A stretch of DNA of 10,161 bases from an uncultured Lachnospiraceae bacterium (GCA_902803155.1 CADCOU010000347.1:1-10161), one strand, 5' to 3'; numbered from the stretch's first letter, positions 1-7,505 are shown. Notes: generated from the letters alone by a model not told the origin. Numbers and translations: made by a program.

Positions 1-1210
1 ACTTCTTCTCGATCTCGAGAAGGAAGCGGCGGTTGATCTCTTCCACGATCTGGTAGACACGGGGAAGCAGTCTCGAGAACAGCTCGATCGGCCATTTCTC
101 CAGCGCCTCTGCCATGATGGTGTGATTCGTGTAGGCAACCGTCTTCGTGGTGACCTCCCACGCATCGTCCCATTCCAGGCCTTCCTCATCCAGCAGGATA
201 CGCATCAGTTCCGCGACGGCTACCGTCGGATGGGTATCATTCATCTGGAAGGTGGCCTTCTCATAGAACTTGCGGATATCCGTATGGAATCTCTTATAGT
301 GTGCGATCGCATCCTGCACGGAAGCAGAGATGAAGAAATACTGCTGCTTCAGGCGCAGTTCCTTACCTGCATAGTGGTTATCGTTCGGATACAGGACCTC
401 GACGATGTTTCTTGCAAGGTTCTCCTGCTCGACCGCCTTCTGATAATCGCCCTTATCAAAGGAATCCAGCTGGAAGTCGTTGATGGCTTCCGCATCCCAA
501 ACACGGAGCGTATCGACCATATGGTTGTTGTAGCCGACAACCGGGATGTCATACGGGACCGCCATGACGGACTGGTAATTCTCCTGGATGAACTTATTGC
601 GTCGTGTCTCTTCATTGTACTCAACCCGGACATATCCTCCGAATCTGACTTCCCGGGCATATTCCGGTCTCTTCAGTTCAAAGGGATAGCCGTTCTTGAG
701 CCAATTGTCCGGAGCCTCGATCTGATATCCGTTCTCGATCTTCTGCTTGAACATACCGAAACGGTAGCGGATACCGCAGCCGTATGCCGGATACCCGAGT
801 GTCGCCAGGGAATCAAGGAAGCAGGCTGCCAGTCTTCCGAGGCCGCCGTTGCCGAGCGCCGGATCTCTCTCCTGGTCCTCGATCGTGTCGATATCCAGTC
901 CCATGTCTTCCAGCGCAGCCTTAACGTCCTTGTAGGCGGTCAGGTTGATCAGGGAGTTGCCCAGGGCACGGCCCATCAGAAACTCCATGGACATATAATA
1001 CAGGATCTTGGGATCGTCCTTCTCCATCTGCTGTGTGGTCGCCATCCAGTCATCAATGATAACGTCCTTGACCGCGTACGATACCGCCTGGAAGATTTCC
1101 TGCTTGCTGGCGTCCTTCAGTGTCTTGCGGAACAGGGATCTGAGATTGTCCTTTACCGATTCCTGAAACTGCTTCTTGTCAAACTTGGATACTTCTTTCT
1201 TCTTTGCCAT
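1..1210 (-). CDS. glgP: Glycogen/starch/maltodextrin phosphorylase, N-terminal half (partial)
   Basis: This glycosyltransferase family 35 enzyme removes glucose-1-phosphate from the non-reducing ends of alpha-1,4-glucans by phosphorolysis in the cytoplasm, using pyridoxal phosphate. The window holds the first 403 residues; the gene continues past the left edge. Family landmarks are clear: YYMSMEFLMGRALGN near residues 71-85, DPALGNGGLGRLAACFLDSL near 116-135, YGCGIRYRFGMF near 143-154, FQMNDTHP near 321-328 and YTNHTIMAEALEKWP near 360-374. The PLP-binding lysine and phosphate site lie in the missing C-terminal half, so catalytic integrity cannot be judged. The ATG at 1208-1210 follows GGAGG by five bases. 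The first 15 residues are lysine-rich. The gene begins 37 bases after the ileS stop with no terminator between, so it is probably read through from ileS. Whether it prefers glycogen or maltodextrin cannot be told from this part. Confidence 0.97.
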   Translation of the reverse strand, partial: MAKKKEVSKFDKKQFQESVKDNLRSLFRKTLKDASKQEIFQAVSYAVKDVIIDDWMATTQQMEKDDPKILYYMSMEFLMGRALGNSLINLTAYKDVKAALEDMGLDIDTIEDQERDPALGNGGLGRLAACFLDSLATLGYPAYGCGIRYRFGMFKQKIENGYQIEAPDNWLKNGYPFELKRPEYAREVRFGGYVRVEYNEETRRNKFIQENYQSVMAVPYDIPVVGYNNHMVDTLRVWDAEAINDFQLDSFDKGDYQKAVEQENLARNIVEVLYPNDNHYAGKELRLKQQYFFISASVQDAIAHYKRFHTDIRKFYEKATFQMNDTHPTVAVAELMRILLDEEGLEWDDAWEVTTKTVAYTNHTIMAEALEKWPIELFSRLLPRVYQIVEEINRRFLLEIEKK

Positions 1211-1247
1211 TGTTACCTCCGTAAACCTTAGCCGGTATATCCGGAAT

Positions 1248-4200
1248 TCAGATCTTCCTTACCGACAGTGTTACCTTCTCGCCGTTGACAGTCCATTCCT
1301 TTGTATAGGAGTTCTCATCTGCGCCTTCATGGGAGATGGTCTCCGCGAGGACCTCCTTCTTCAGCTCGTTTCCGAACCGTTCCATGATGCCTCTGATCTT
1401 TTCATTGCCGGCTTCGAATACATGGATATGATCCTGGACTTCGAACCCTGCCTCTTTTCTCATCGTCTGGATCTTGGATACCAGTTCTCTCACAAAGCCT
1501 TCCTCGATCAGCTCTTCTGTCAGGTTGGTATCCAGAACGACCGTAAACGGACCGTACTGCTGGCTTACAAAGCCCTCCGTCTGTGCGGTCTCGATCAGAA
1601 GGTCTTCCCTGGTCAGCTCAACGGTTTCGCCGTTCACATCGAACTTTATCGAACCGTTCTCATTCAGCTCATCCATGGCGGCATTGCCGTCCATCTCCGT
1701 GAGATGCTTTTTGATCCCGCCGAGCAGCTTGCCATATTTCGGTCCGACCGTACGGAGCTGCGGCTTGAACGTATAGCTGGTGAACTCTCTCACATCATCC
1801 GTGAATTCGATCTTCTTCACATTCAGCTCATCCGTCACGATGTCTGCGTAATACTCCGGCAATGTCTGCGGAGCCTTCACGAACATCCTTCCGATCGGCT
1901 GGCGGTTCTTGATGTTCGCGTCATTTCTGGCCGCGCGGCCCAGGACGACGATATTCAGGACCTCGTCCATGGTCGTCTCAAGCTCTGCATTGATGAGCGC
2001 TTCATCCGCCGTCGGATAGTCGCTCAGATGGATGGACTCCGCCGCAGATGCGTCCGCGCCGCGGACAATGTTCTGCCAGATCTCCTCGGTCATGAACGGG
2101 ATCATCGGGGCCGCACACTGGCACAGGTTCTTCAGTGCCTCGTAGAGCGTCATGTAGGCGTTGATCTTATCCTGCTCCATGCCGTGTGCCCAGAACCTGT
2201 CACGGCATCTGCGGACATACCAGTTCGACATATCATCCACAAAGGACTCCAGAGCGCGCGCCGTCTCCGGGATCTTATAGGCGGTCAGCGCACTGTCTGC
2301 GTCGCGGATCATGGTATTCATGCGGGACAGCAGCCAGCGGTCCATGACCGGAAGCGCCTCTTCGTCTCCTGCCTTGACCCTGTCCAGAAGTTCTCTGTAG
2401 CTGTCTGCATACTGAGTCGGATCAAAATCGTCGATGTTCGCATAGAGCACATAGAACGCATAGGTGTTCCACAGTGTCCCGAGGAATTTCCTCTGTCCCT
2501 CCTGAACTGCCTTGGCGTGGAAGCGGTTGGGCAGCCACGGAGCAGAGTTGCTGTAGAAGTACCAACGGATCGCGTCCGCGCCGTGTGTCTTCAGCGCGTC
2601 GAACGGGTCGATCGCGTTGCCCTTGCTCTTGGACATCTTCTGCCCGTTCCCATCGAGCACAAGTCCGAGAACAATGACATTCTCATACGGAGACTTGTCG
2701 AACAGGATTGTCGACTCTGCCATCAGGGAATAGAACCAGCCTCTGGTCTGGTCCACAGCCTCGGAAATAAAAGCTGCCGGAAACTGCTTTTCAAAAACGT
2801 CTTGGTTCTCAAACGGATAATGATGCTGTGCAAACGGCATCGCACCGGAGTCAAACCAGCAGTCGATTACTTCCGGGACTCTCTTCATGCTGTGCTTTCC
2901 GCACTCCGGACAGGTGCAGACGAACTCGTCGATGTACGGAATGTGGAGCTCAACTGTCATCGCGTCATCCCTTCCGGACAGCGTTTTCAGTTCTTCCCTC
3001 GAACCGATGCAAACCTGTTTTCCGCAGTCCTCGCACTCCCACACCGGAAGCGGGGTTCCCCAGTAACGGTTTCGGCTGATGCCCCAGTCCTGCACATTCT
3101 CAAGCCAGTTGCCGAAACGGCCCGATCCGATCGTGGGCGGGATCCAGTTGACGGTATTGTTGTTCGCTACCAGTCTGTCGCGGACTTCCGTCACCTTGAT
3201 AAACCAGGACTCGCGCGCATAGTAGATCAGCGGCGTGTCGCAGCGCCAGCAGTGCGGATACTCGTGCTCAAACTTCGGAGCGTCAAACAGCTTGCCTTCG
3301 CGGTCCAGATCACGGATGATGACCGGATCGGCCTTCTTGACAAACATGCCGCCGTACGGCGTCTCCGGGGTCATATTGCCTGCTCCGTCAACAAACTGGA
3401 CAAACGGAAGGTCATAGTTGCGGCCGATACGTCCGTCGTCCTCACCAAACGCGGGAGCGATATGGACGATGCCGGTACCGTCTGTCATCGTGACATAATT
3501 GTCGCAGGTCACAAAATGACCTTCCTTACGCTGCTTCTTCGCGGCGATTCCCGCCGCTTCAAACAGCGGCTCGTAAGGACGGCGCTCCAGGTCGGTACCG
3601 ATATAAGTCTCCAGTACTTCGTATGCCTTGCCCTCCGGAATCCCGTTGCGGTCATACGCGTCGACGTCGAATGAAACGCTCTTCGGCTCCAGCCCCTGTG
3701 CGACCGCAGCCGCGATCTCATCATGGTACGCCCTGCTGACTTCGGCCGCCGCGTTCCTGTCGGCAAGTCTGCCGAGGACCTTGTCGGCAAGCGCCTCTGC
3801 GAGGATATAGGTGTAGCCGTCCGCAGCCTTCACCTTGACATAGGTCTCGGTCGGGTTCACGCAGAGAGCAACATTGCTGGGCAGCGTCCACGGGGTCGTG
3901 GTCCACGCAAGGTAGAAGACGTCCTCCTCGTCCAGTGCCCTGAAGCGGACAACTGCGGAACGCTCCTTCACAAGCTTATAGCCCTGGGCAACCTCCTGCG
4001 CGCTCAGCGGGGTGCCGCAGCGCGGGCAGTAGGGCACAACCTTGAAGCCCTTGTAGAGCATCTTCTTGTTCCAGATCTCCTTCAGGGCCCACCACTCAGA
4101 CTCGATATAATCATCGTAATAGGTGACGTACGGATCATCCATGTCTGCCCAGAAACCGACTGTGTCGGAGAAATCCTCCCACATGCCCTTGTACTGCCAG

Positions 4201-4574
4201 ACAGACTCCTTGCATTTCTGGATAAACGGCTCCATGCCGAATTCCTCGATCTGCTCTTTCCCGTTCAGTCCCAGTTCCTTCTCAACGCCGAGTTCCACCG
4301 GCAGACCATGTGTATCCCATCCGGCCTTGCGGGGGACATACTCGCCCTTCATCGTATGATAGCGGGGAATCATGTCCTTGATGACACGGGTCAGGACATG
4401 GCCGATATGCGGCTTCCCGTTCGCGGTCGGCGGTCCGTCATAGAATGTGTAGTACGGAGATCCCTCACGGATCTTCATGCTCTTTTGGAAGATGTCATTT
4501 TCCTTCCAGAACTTATTCACATCCTTCTCGCGCGCGACGAAATTCAGGTCTGTGTTTACCTTCGTGTATCGCAT
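1248..4574 (-). CDS. ileS: Isoleucyl-tRNA synthetase, type 2 (eukaryote-like)
   Basis: This class I synthetase charges tRNA-Ile with isoleucine and edits misactivated valine in the cytoplasm. Over 1108 residues one sees the ATP-binding HIGH at 56-59 in GKPHIGHV, the editing-domain TTTPWTLPSNVAL near 225-237, the HIAPAFGEDD segment near 371-380, GWFYSL at 612-617 and KMSKS at 646-650. Cysteine pairs at 514/517 and 555/558 could form a zinc knuckle. The C-terminal third (FKPQLRTVGPKYG, then the VSKIQTMRKEAGFEV segment) is the type 2 form, without the terminal zinc finger of E. coli-type enzymes. Type 2 enzymes are generally much less sensitive to mupirocin (family knowledge). Its HIGH motif is canonical. 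It seems longer than the roughly 1040 residues I recall for clostridial relatives, apparently through an insert near 269-316. The ATG follows GGAGG by a short A-rich spacer. It is divergent from the hydrolase gene and leads into glgP. Confidence 0.98.
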   Translation of the reverse strand: MRYTKVNTDLNFVAREKDVNKFWKENDIFQKSMKIREGSPYYTFYDGPPTANGKPHIGHVLTRVIKDMIPRYHTMKGEYVPRKAGWDTHGLPVELGVEKELGLNGKEQIEEFGMEPFIQKCKESVWQYKGMWEDFSDTVGFWADMDDPYVTYYDDYIESEWWALKEIWNKKMLYKGFKVVPYCPRCGTPLSAQEVAQGYKLVKERSAVVRFRALDEEDVFYLAWTTTPWTLPSNVALCVNPTETYVKVKAADGYTYILAEALADKVLGRLADRNAAAEVSRAYHDEIAAAVAQGLEPKSVSFDVDAYDRNGIPEGKAYEVLETYIGTDLERRPYEPLFEAAGIAAKKQRKEGHFVTCDNYVTMTDGTGIVHIAPAFGEDDGRIGRNYDLPFVQFVDGAGNMTPETPYGGMFVKKADPVIIRDLDREGKLFDAPKFEHEYPHCWRCDTPLIYYARESWFIKVTEVRDRLVANNNTVNWIPPTIGSGRFGNWLENVQDWGISRNRYWGTPLPVWECEDCGKQVCIGSREELKTLSGRDDAMTVELHIPYIDEFVCTCPECGKHSMKRVPEVIDCWFDSGAMPFAQHHYPFENQDVFEKQFPAAFISEAVDQTRGWFYSLMAESTILFDKSPYENVIVLGLVLDGNGQKMSKSKGNAIDPFDALKTHGADAIRWYFYSNSAPWLPNRFHAKAVQEGQRKFLGTLWNTYAFYVLYANIDDFDPTQYADSYRELLDRVKAGDEEALPVMDRWLLSRMNTMIRDADSALTAYKIPETARALESFVDDMSNWYVRRCRDRFWAHGMEQDKINAYMTLYEALKNLCQCAAPMIPFMTEEIWQNIVRGADASAAESIHLSDYPTADEALINAELETTMDEVLNIVVLGRAARNDANIKNRQPIGRMFVKAPQTLPEYYADIVTDELNVKKIEFTDDVREFTSYTFKPQLRTVGPKYGKLLGGIKKHLTEMDGNAAMDELNENGSIKFDVNGETVELTREDLLIETAQTEGFVSQQYGPFTVVLDTNLTEELIEEGFVRELVSKIQTMRKEAGFEVQDHIHVFEAGNEKIRGIMERFGNELKKEVLAETISHEGADENSYTKEWTVNGEKVTLSVRKI

Positions 4575-4646
4575 GTTTTTACCTCCGCGGGCGCCTTTCT
4601 CGTCAGCAGCCCGGTTGCAAATATGATATTTACGGCATCATGCCAC

Positions 4647-4676
4647 ATTATATGTGTTTGCTTACAGCCGTGTCAA
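4647..4676 (-). promoter_or_regulatory. Sigma-A type promoter for ileS-glgP
   Basis: Read on the minus strand, TTGACA (4671-4676) and TATAAT (4647-4652) are both perfect consensus hexamers with an 18-base spacer. The start of transcription would fall near 4640, giving a leader of about 65 bases before ileS. That is too short for a full T-box riboswitch, and no T-box antiterminator core (AGGGTGG-like) is seen anywhere between 4575 and 4768. The -35 box faces the plus-strand -35 box one base away. Confidence 0.8.
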
Positions 4677-4677
4677 T

Positions 4678-4707
4678 TTGATAAATCACGAAAAATACGC
4701 TTATAAT
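4678..4707 (+). promoter_or_regulatory. Sigma-A type promoter for the hydrolase-YesL pair
   Basis: TTGATA (4678-4683) and TATAAT (4702-4707) are separated by 18 bases, one mismatch from the overall consensus. Transcription should begin near 4714, leaving a leader of about 55 bases. That leader contains two small dyads, TGATATCA (4732-4739) and GCAAATATTGC (4740-4750). These could be operator half-sites or chance. The promoter abuts the divergent ileS promoter. Confidence 0.72.
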
Positions 4708-4768
4708 GGGATACAATCCGTGATAATGTATTGATATCAGCAAATATTGCGCTCCAGGAGGCTCACTT

Positions 4769-5752
4769 ATGGCAGTCAGAACAGAGTTTACCTACCCTTC
4801 AGCAGATCAGATCACGCAGATTCGGGCTCTCCGGTGGGTTCCGGACGAGGGGACCGCTCCGGTCGGCATCCTGCAGATCGTCCACGGCATGCAGGAATTC
4901 ATAGACCGGTACGATGATTTTGCCGTTTTCATGGCCGCGCACGGCTTTATCGTAACGGGCAATGACATGCTCGGTCACGGCGGATCGATCCGGAACGGAG
5001 ATGAGAACTATTTCGGTTACTTCGGAGAAAATGAGTATCCCGGCCTGAAAGGCGACTCCACGGGAGAAGAGGATGGAAACCGGACGCTGATCCGGGATAT
5101 CCGCACCCTGCAGATGCTCACGCAGGATCTGTATCCGGATCTCCCCTGTTTCCTGCTCGGACATTCCATGGGTTCTTTCCTCGCAAGGCAGTTCCTGTGC
5201 CTGCGCGGGGCCTCCCTGACAGCGGCAGTCATCAGCGGAACGGCGTTCCACCCTGCGGCGGAAACGAAGGCCGGGATGTTCCTGGCCCGGTTCATCGCAA
5301 AAAGAAAGGGCTGGTTCTACCGCAGTCCGTTCCTCAATAATATGGCCCTCGGATCCCTGAACAAACAGTTTGAGCCCGCCCGGACAAAGCTTGACTGGCT
5401 GACCCGGGACGAATCGATCGTAGACGCCTATGTCTCAGACCGCCGCACTCAGTTTGTCTTTACCTGCAACGGCTACTTTGCGCTCTTCAAGACACTGCGG
5501 TACCTGACATCGAAGACCAATCTGGAGCATATGCCCAAGAATCTTCCTGTTCTGTTTATCGCCGGCGCGAAGGATCCTGTCGGAAATAACGGGCAGGGAC
5601 CGAAGAAAACCGCAGCGCAGTTTAAATCGCTGGGGCTTCAGAATACGGAACTGAAGATCTATGAGGAAGACCGGCATGAAGTTCTGAACGAACTGGACAG
5701 AGAAACCGTTTATGCAGATGTGCTTCATTTCCTGGAGGATAAGTTATGCTGA
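4769..5752 (+). CDS. Alpha/beta hydrolase, monoacylglycerol lipase / S33 type
   Basis: This 327-residue protein has the canonical serine-hydrolase layout. An oxyanion-side HGMQEF segment lies near 39-44, then NDMLGHGGS near 65-73. The nucleophile elbow GHSMG is at 131-135 (Ser133). The likely acid is Asp269 in FIAGAKDP, and the likely base is His303 in EEDRHEVLNE. This resembles the monoacylglycerol lipase, lysophospholipase (PldB) and S33 group, which cleave ester bonds of lipids or small acylated compounds; the true substrate cannot be read from sequence. No signal peptide or membrane helix is seen, so it is probably cytoplasmic. AGGAGG at 4756-4761 sits seven bases before the chosen ATG. 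The next gene starts inside its last codons, so the two are probably made together. The family assignment is firm; the substrate is unknown. Confidence 0.88.
   Translation: MAVRTEFTYPSADQITQIRALRWVPDEGTAPVGILQIVHGMQEFIDRYDDFAVFMAAHGFIVTGNDMLGHGGSIRNGDENYFGYFGENEYPGLKGDSTGEEDGNRTLIRDIRTLQMLTQDLYPDLPCFLLGHSMGSFLARQFLCLRGASLTAAVISGTAFHPAAETKAGMFLARFIAKRKGWFYRSPFLNNMALGSLNKQFEPARTKLDWLTRDESIVDAYVSDRRTQFVFTCNGYFALFKTLRYLTSKTNLEHMPKNLPVLFIAGAKDPVGNNGQGPKKTAAQFKSLGLQNTELKIYEEDRHEVLNELDRETVYADVLHFLEDKLC
5734..5752 (+). promoter_or_regulatory. Internal ribosome binding site and ATGCTGA start/stop overlap
   Basis: GGAGG at 5734-5738 lies inside the 3' end of the hydrolase gene, seven bases before the ATG at 5746. 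That ATG overlaps the hydrolase TGA (5750-5752) in the string ATGCTGA. A ribosome ending the first gene is thus placed at the start of the second. This fixes the YesL start and suggests translational coupling. Confidence 0.85.
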
Positions 5753-6513
5753 GAGGGCTGTTTGATCTGGATAATCCCGTAATGCGGTTTCTGTCCAGAG
5801 TCGCTGATATACTGACGCTCAATCTTCTGTTCATTGTATGCAGCATACCGGTCTTTACGATCGGCGCTTCCACGACAGCACTCTACTATTGCTGCTTCAA
5901 GATGAAGGACGAAGAAGAAGGCTATCTGACCAGAAGATTCTTCAAATCATTCAGGGAAAATTTTAAGCAGGCAACCATCATGTGGCTGATCCTGCTTGCT
6001 TTCCTGATCCTTCTCCTGGCAGAGCTGGTCATCTTCCGGTCGGTACCGGGCACCAACGGAACGATCTGTCGTGCAGCCATCGTTGTCGGGCTGATCTTCT
6101 GGTTCCTGATCATGTCCTACTCGTTTGCCCTGCTGTCCAGATTCTACAACACGATCCGGACAACATTTGTGAATGCGGTTCTGCTGATCTTCGGGAACGG
6201 CCCCCGGTCTGTCGCGATCGCCGCCGTCATCGCGATCCTGGTCGGCTTCTCCGTTTCCCAGACAAACGAGTTGATTTTCTGGAACATGATCCTCTTCTGG
6301 GTCCTGTTTGCAGTTGCTCTGGACGTTCTGATCAATGTGGAGCTGATGTATCCCATTTTCCGGAAACTGATGCCGGAAGAAGAAAAGCAGGAAGCAGCTC
6401 CGGACAGTGACTTCGAAGTGGATGAGCAGGCGGACCTTTCATCCCTTGGTTACACGCCTCTCCCGCCGGAAGAGGATGCAGCAGACAGCGACTCCGAAAC
6501 AGAAGACGGCTGA
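5746..6513 (+). CDS. YesL/DUF624 family integral membrane protein
   Basis: This 255-residue protein opens with FDLDNPVMRFLSRVADI (residues 6-22), the typical start of the YesL/DUF624 family. In Bacillota, family members often lie beside carbohydrate ABC transporters; their molecular role is not established. Five hydrophobic segments are visible: about 21-41, 76-97, 108-131, 154-171 and 177-199. A basic patch (LTRRFFKSFRENFK) sits between the first two. Residues 211-255 form an acidic tail, with 18 Asp/Glu and one Lys, around the phrase LSSLGYTPLPPEED. I do not recall such a tail in typical members of about 210 residues. No sugar transporter lies nearby; the partner here is the overlapping hydrolase. 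The gene ends in tandem stops, TGA then TAA. The family call rests on the N-terminus and topology. Confidence 0.85.
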   Translation: MLRGLFDLDNPVMRFLSRVADILTLNLLFIVCSIPVFTIGASTTALYYCCFKMKDEEEGYLTRRFFKSFRENFKQATIMWLILLAFLILLLAELVIFRSVPGTNGTICRAAIVVGLIFWFLIMSYSFALLSRFYNTIRTTFVNAVLLIFGNGPRSVAIAAVIAILVGFSVSQTNELIFWNMILFWVLFAVALDVLINVELMYPIFRKLMPEEEKQEAAPDSDFEVDEQADLSSLGYTPLPPEEDAADSDSETEDG

Positions 6514-6556
6514 TAAGAATTCTCTCTCTTTCTAAGAATGAACGCGGGTGCAGGGG
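6514..6556. other. Convergent intergenic gap without a clear terminator
   Basis: Forty-three bases separate the ends of the convergent yesL-like and zinc-ribbon genes. The stretch holds a TAAGAAT direct repeat (6514-6520 and 6533-6539) around a CT-rich run. I find no stem of useful length with a following T-tract in either direction. Confidence 0.6.
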
Positions 6557-7486
6557 TCATTCGCCTGTATTGTGGAAGATGACCCAGTAGCAGTCTTTCC
6601 CGTCTCCGGTCTCCTCCCGCAGCATGCTGATGCGGTGGCTGAACCATTGTGCGCTTTCATCCGGGTCAAGACTTCTGATCAGACTCTGGACCGCTTCATA
6701 GTCCGTTTCTTCCGCACCCTGGTCAAGCAGTGTGCTGTATGTATCATTGTCTTCTCCCGACTCCACCCACAAGACCGAGGACACCGCGTTCAGCGGATTC
6801 GGGAACAACGTTCCGGATGCCCATTCCGTACGCTGTGAGGGATCCAGTTCGAGACGATAGGCATATGCATAGACTTCCTGCCCGCCATTCTGATAGACCA
6901 GATACAGGTCATGCGTTTCTCCCGAGTATTTATCCCACGCCAGCTTTTCCGATGCCTTCCCGGTACTCTCATATTCAACATAGACCTCATCGTCCGCACT
7001 GGCATGCGACAGGACCTCCGCGAGAGCTACCTGGTGATCCGCGGTAATTCCGGAAAACGGAACCGTGAACCGGTTCATCGCCTCCGGGAAGGGATTATCG
7101 TAAGAAACCTCCTCTGCAGGCACCGCGGTCTCCTGCTGAACATCTTCTGCCGGCGGTGCAGATTCTGCCGCAGGCTTCGGAGCGCCGCATTTCATGCAGA
7201 AATTCCCGATGTTTCCTTCGTGTCCGTTCTTGCAGGTCCAGGTTTCTTCTACAGGTTTTGCCACGCCGCATTCCGAACAGAAGTTGCCTGTATTGCCTTC
7301 ATGCCCGTTGGGACAGGTCCACTTTTCTTCTGCAGAAGGTTTCTGCGCACCGCACTCCGTGCAGTAATTGCCGGTGTTGCCTCCATGACCATTCTCACAT
7401 ACCCATGCTTCTGAAGCCTCCGCAGACAGCATGATCCCTGCTGCTGCCACAGTCAGGACTGCAAAAAACAGATATCCTCTTTTCAT
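6557..7486 (-). CDS. Secreted protein with three tandem zinc-ribbon-like repeats
   Basis: I do not recognise this 309-residue protein as a named family. It opens with MKRGYLFF and a hydrophobic core to about residue 21. A type I cleavage site is likely after Ala24 (AEA); no lipobox cysteine is present, so it should be secreted or surface-released. Three near-identical units follow at residues 28-50, 56-78 and 83-105. Each reads W-x-C-x-N-G-H-x-G-N-x-G-N-[FY]-C-x2-C-G-x2-K-P. The likely zinc ligands are C30/H34/C42/C45, C58/H62/C70/C73 and C85/H89/C97/C100. A Pro/Ala/Glu-rich linker spans about 105-135. A C-terminal region of about 175 residues, rich in Trp, Tyr and acidic residues, has no fold I can name. 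Four-ligand ribbons of this kind resemble double-zinc-ribbon tails of other proteins, where the first pair is usually C-x2-C. The start follows a GGAAAGGGGG ribosome site. The gene lies downstream of rsmA but seems to have its own promoter. Confidence 0.87.
   Translation of the reverse strand: MKRGYLFFAVLTVAAAGIMLSAEASEAWVCENGHGGNTGNYCTECGAQKPSAEEKWTCPNGHEGNTGNFCSECGVAKPVEETWTCKNGHEGNIGNFCMKCGAPKPAAESAPPAEDVQQETAVPAEEVSYDNPFPEAMNRFTVPFSGITADHQVALAEVLSHASADDEVYVEYESTGKASEKLAWDKYSGETHDLYLVYQNGGQEVYAYAYRLELDPSQRTEWASGTLFPNPLNAVSSVLWVESGEDNDTYSTLLDQGAEETDYEAVQSLIRSLDPDESAQWFSHRISMLREETGDGKDCYWVIFHNTGE
7172..7405 (-). repeat. Three tandem repeat units encoding zinc ribbons
   Basis: Three coding repeats, at 7337-7405, 7253-7321 and 7172-7240, each encode 23 residues with the same Cys/His spacing. 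They start at residues 28, 56 and 83, so the periods are 28 and 27 codons. The strong conservation of Gly, Asn and the final Lys-Pro between units suggests internal duplication. Confidence 0.85.
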
Positions 7487-7505
7487 TTTTCCCCCTTTCC
7501 GGTAC

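Noticed and set aside
1176..3674. An 832-codon open frame on the plus strand antisense to ileS, and a 369-codon frame (122-1231) antisense to glgP.
   Set aside because: Both lie entirely over genes with unmistakable family motifs. The proteins they would encode are Arg/Leu/Val-rich with no recognisable domain, and I saw no suitable ribosome site. Such frames arise when sense codons that would give stops on the other strand are rare.
4588..4613. A CGGGC/GCCCG stem in the ileS leader as a possible control element.
   Set aside because: Only five pairs around a 16-base loop, with no extension on either side. This is expected by chance in GC-rich sequence.
3723..4706. A 327-codon plus-strand open frame over the start of ileS and into the promoter region.
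   Set aside because: It is antisense to the conserved HIGH-containing region of ileS and runs through both promoters. It is a codon-bias shadow.
6911..7414. A plus-strand frame opposite the zinc-ribbon repeats with repeated Phe/Arg-rich segments.
   Set aside because: Its repeats mirror the sense-strand repeats. The sense frame has a signal peptide, a ribosome site and consistent Cys/His spacing, so the antisense frame is a shadow.
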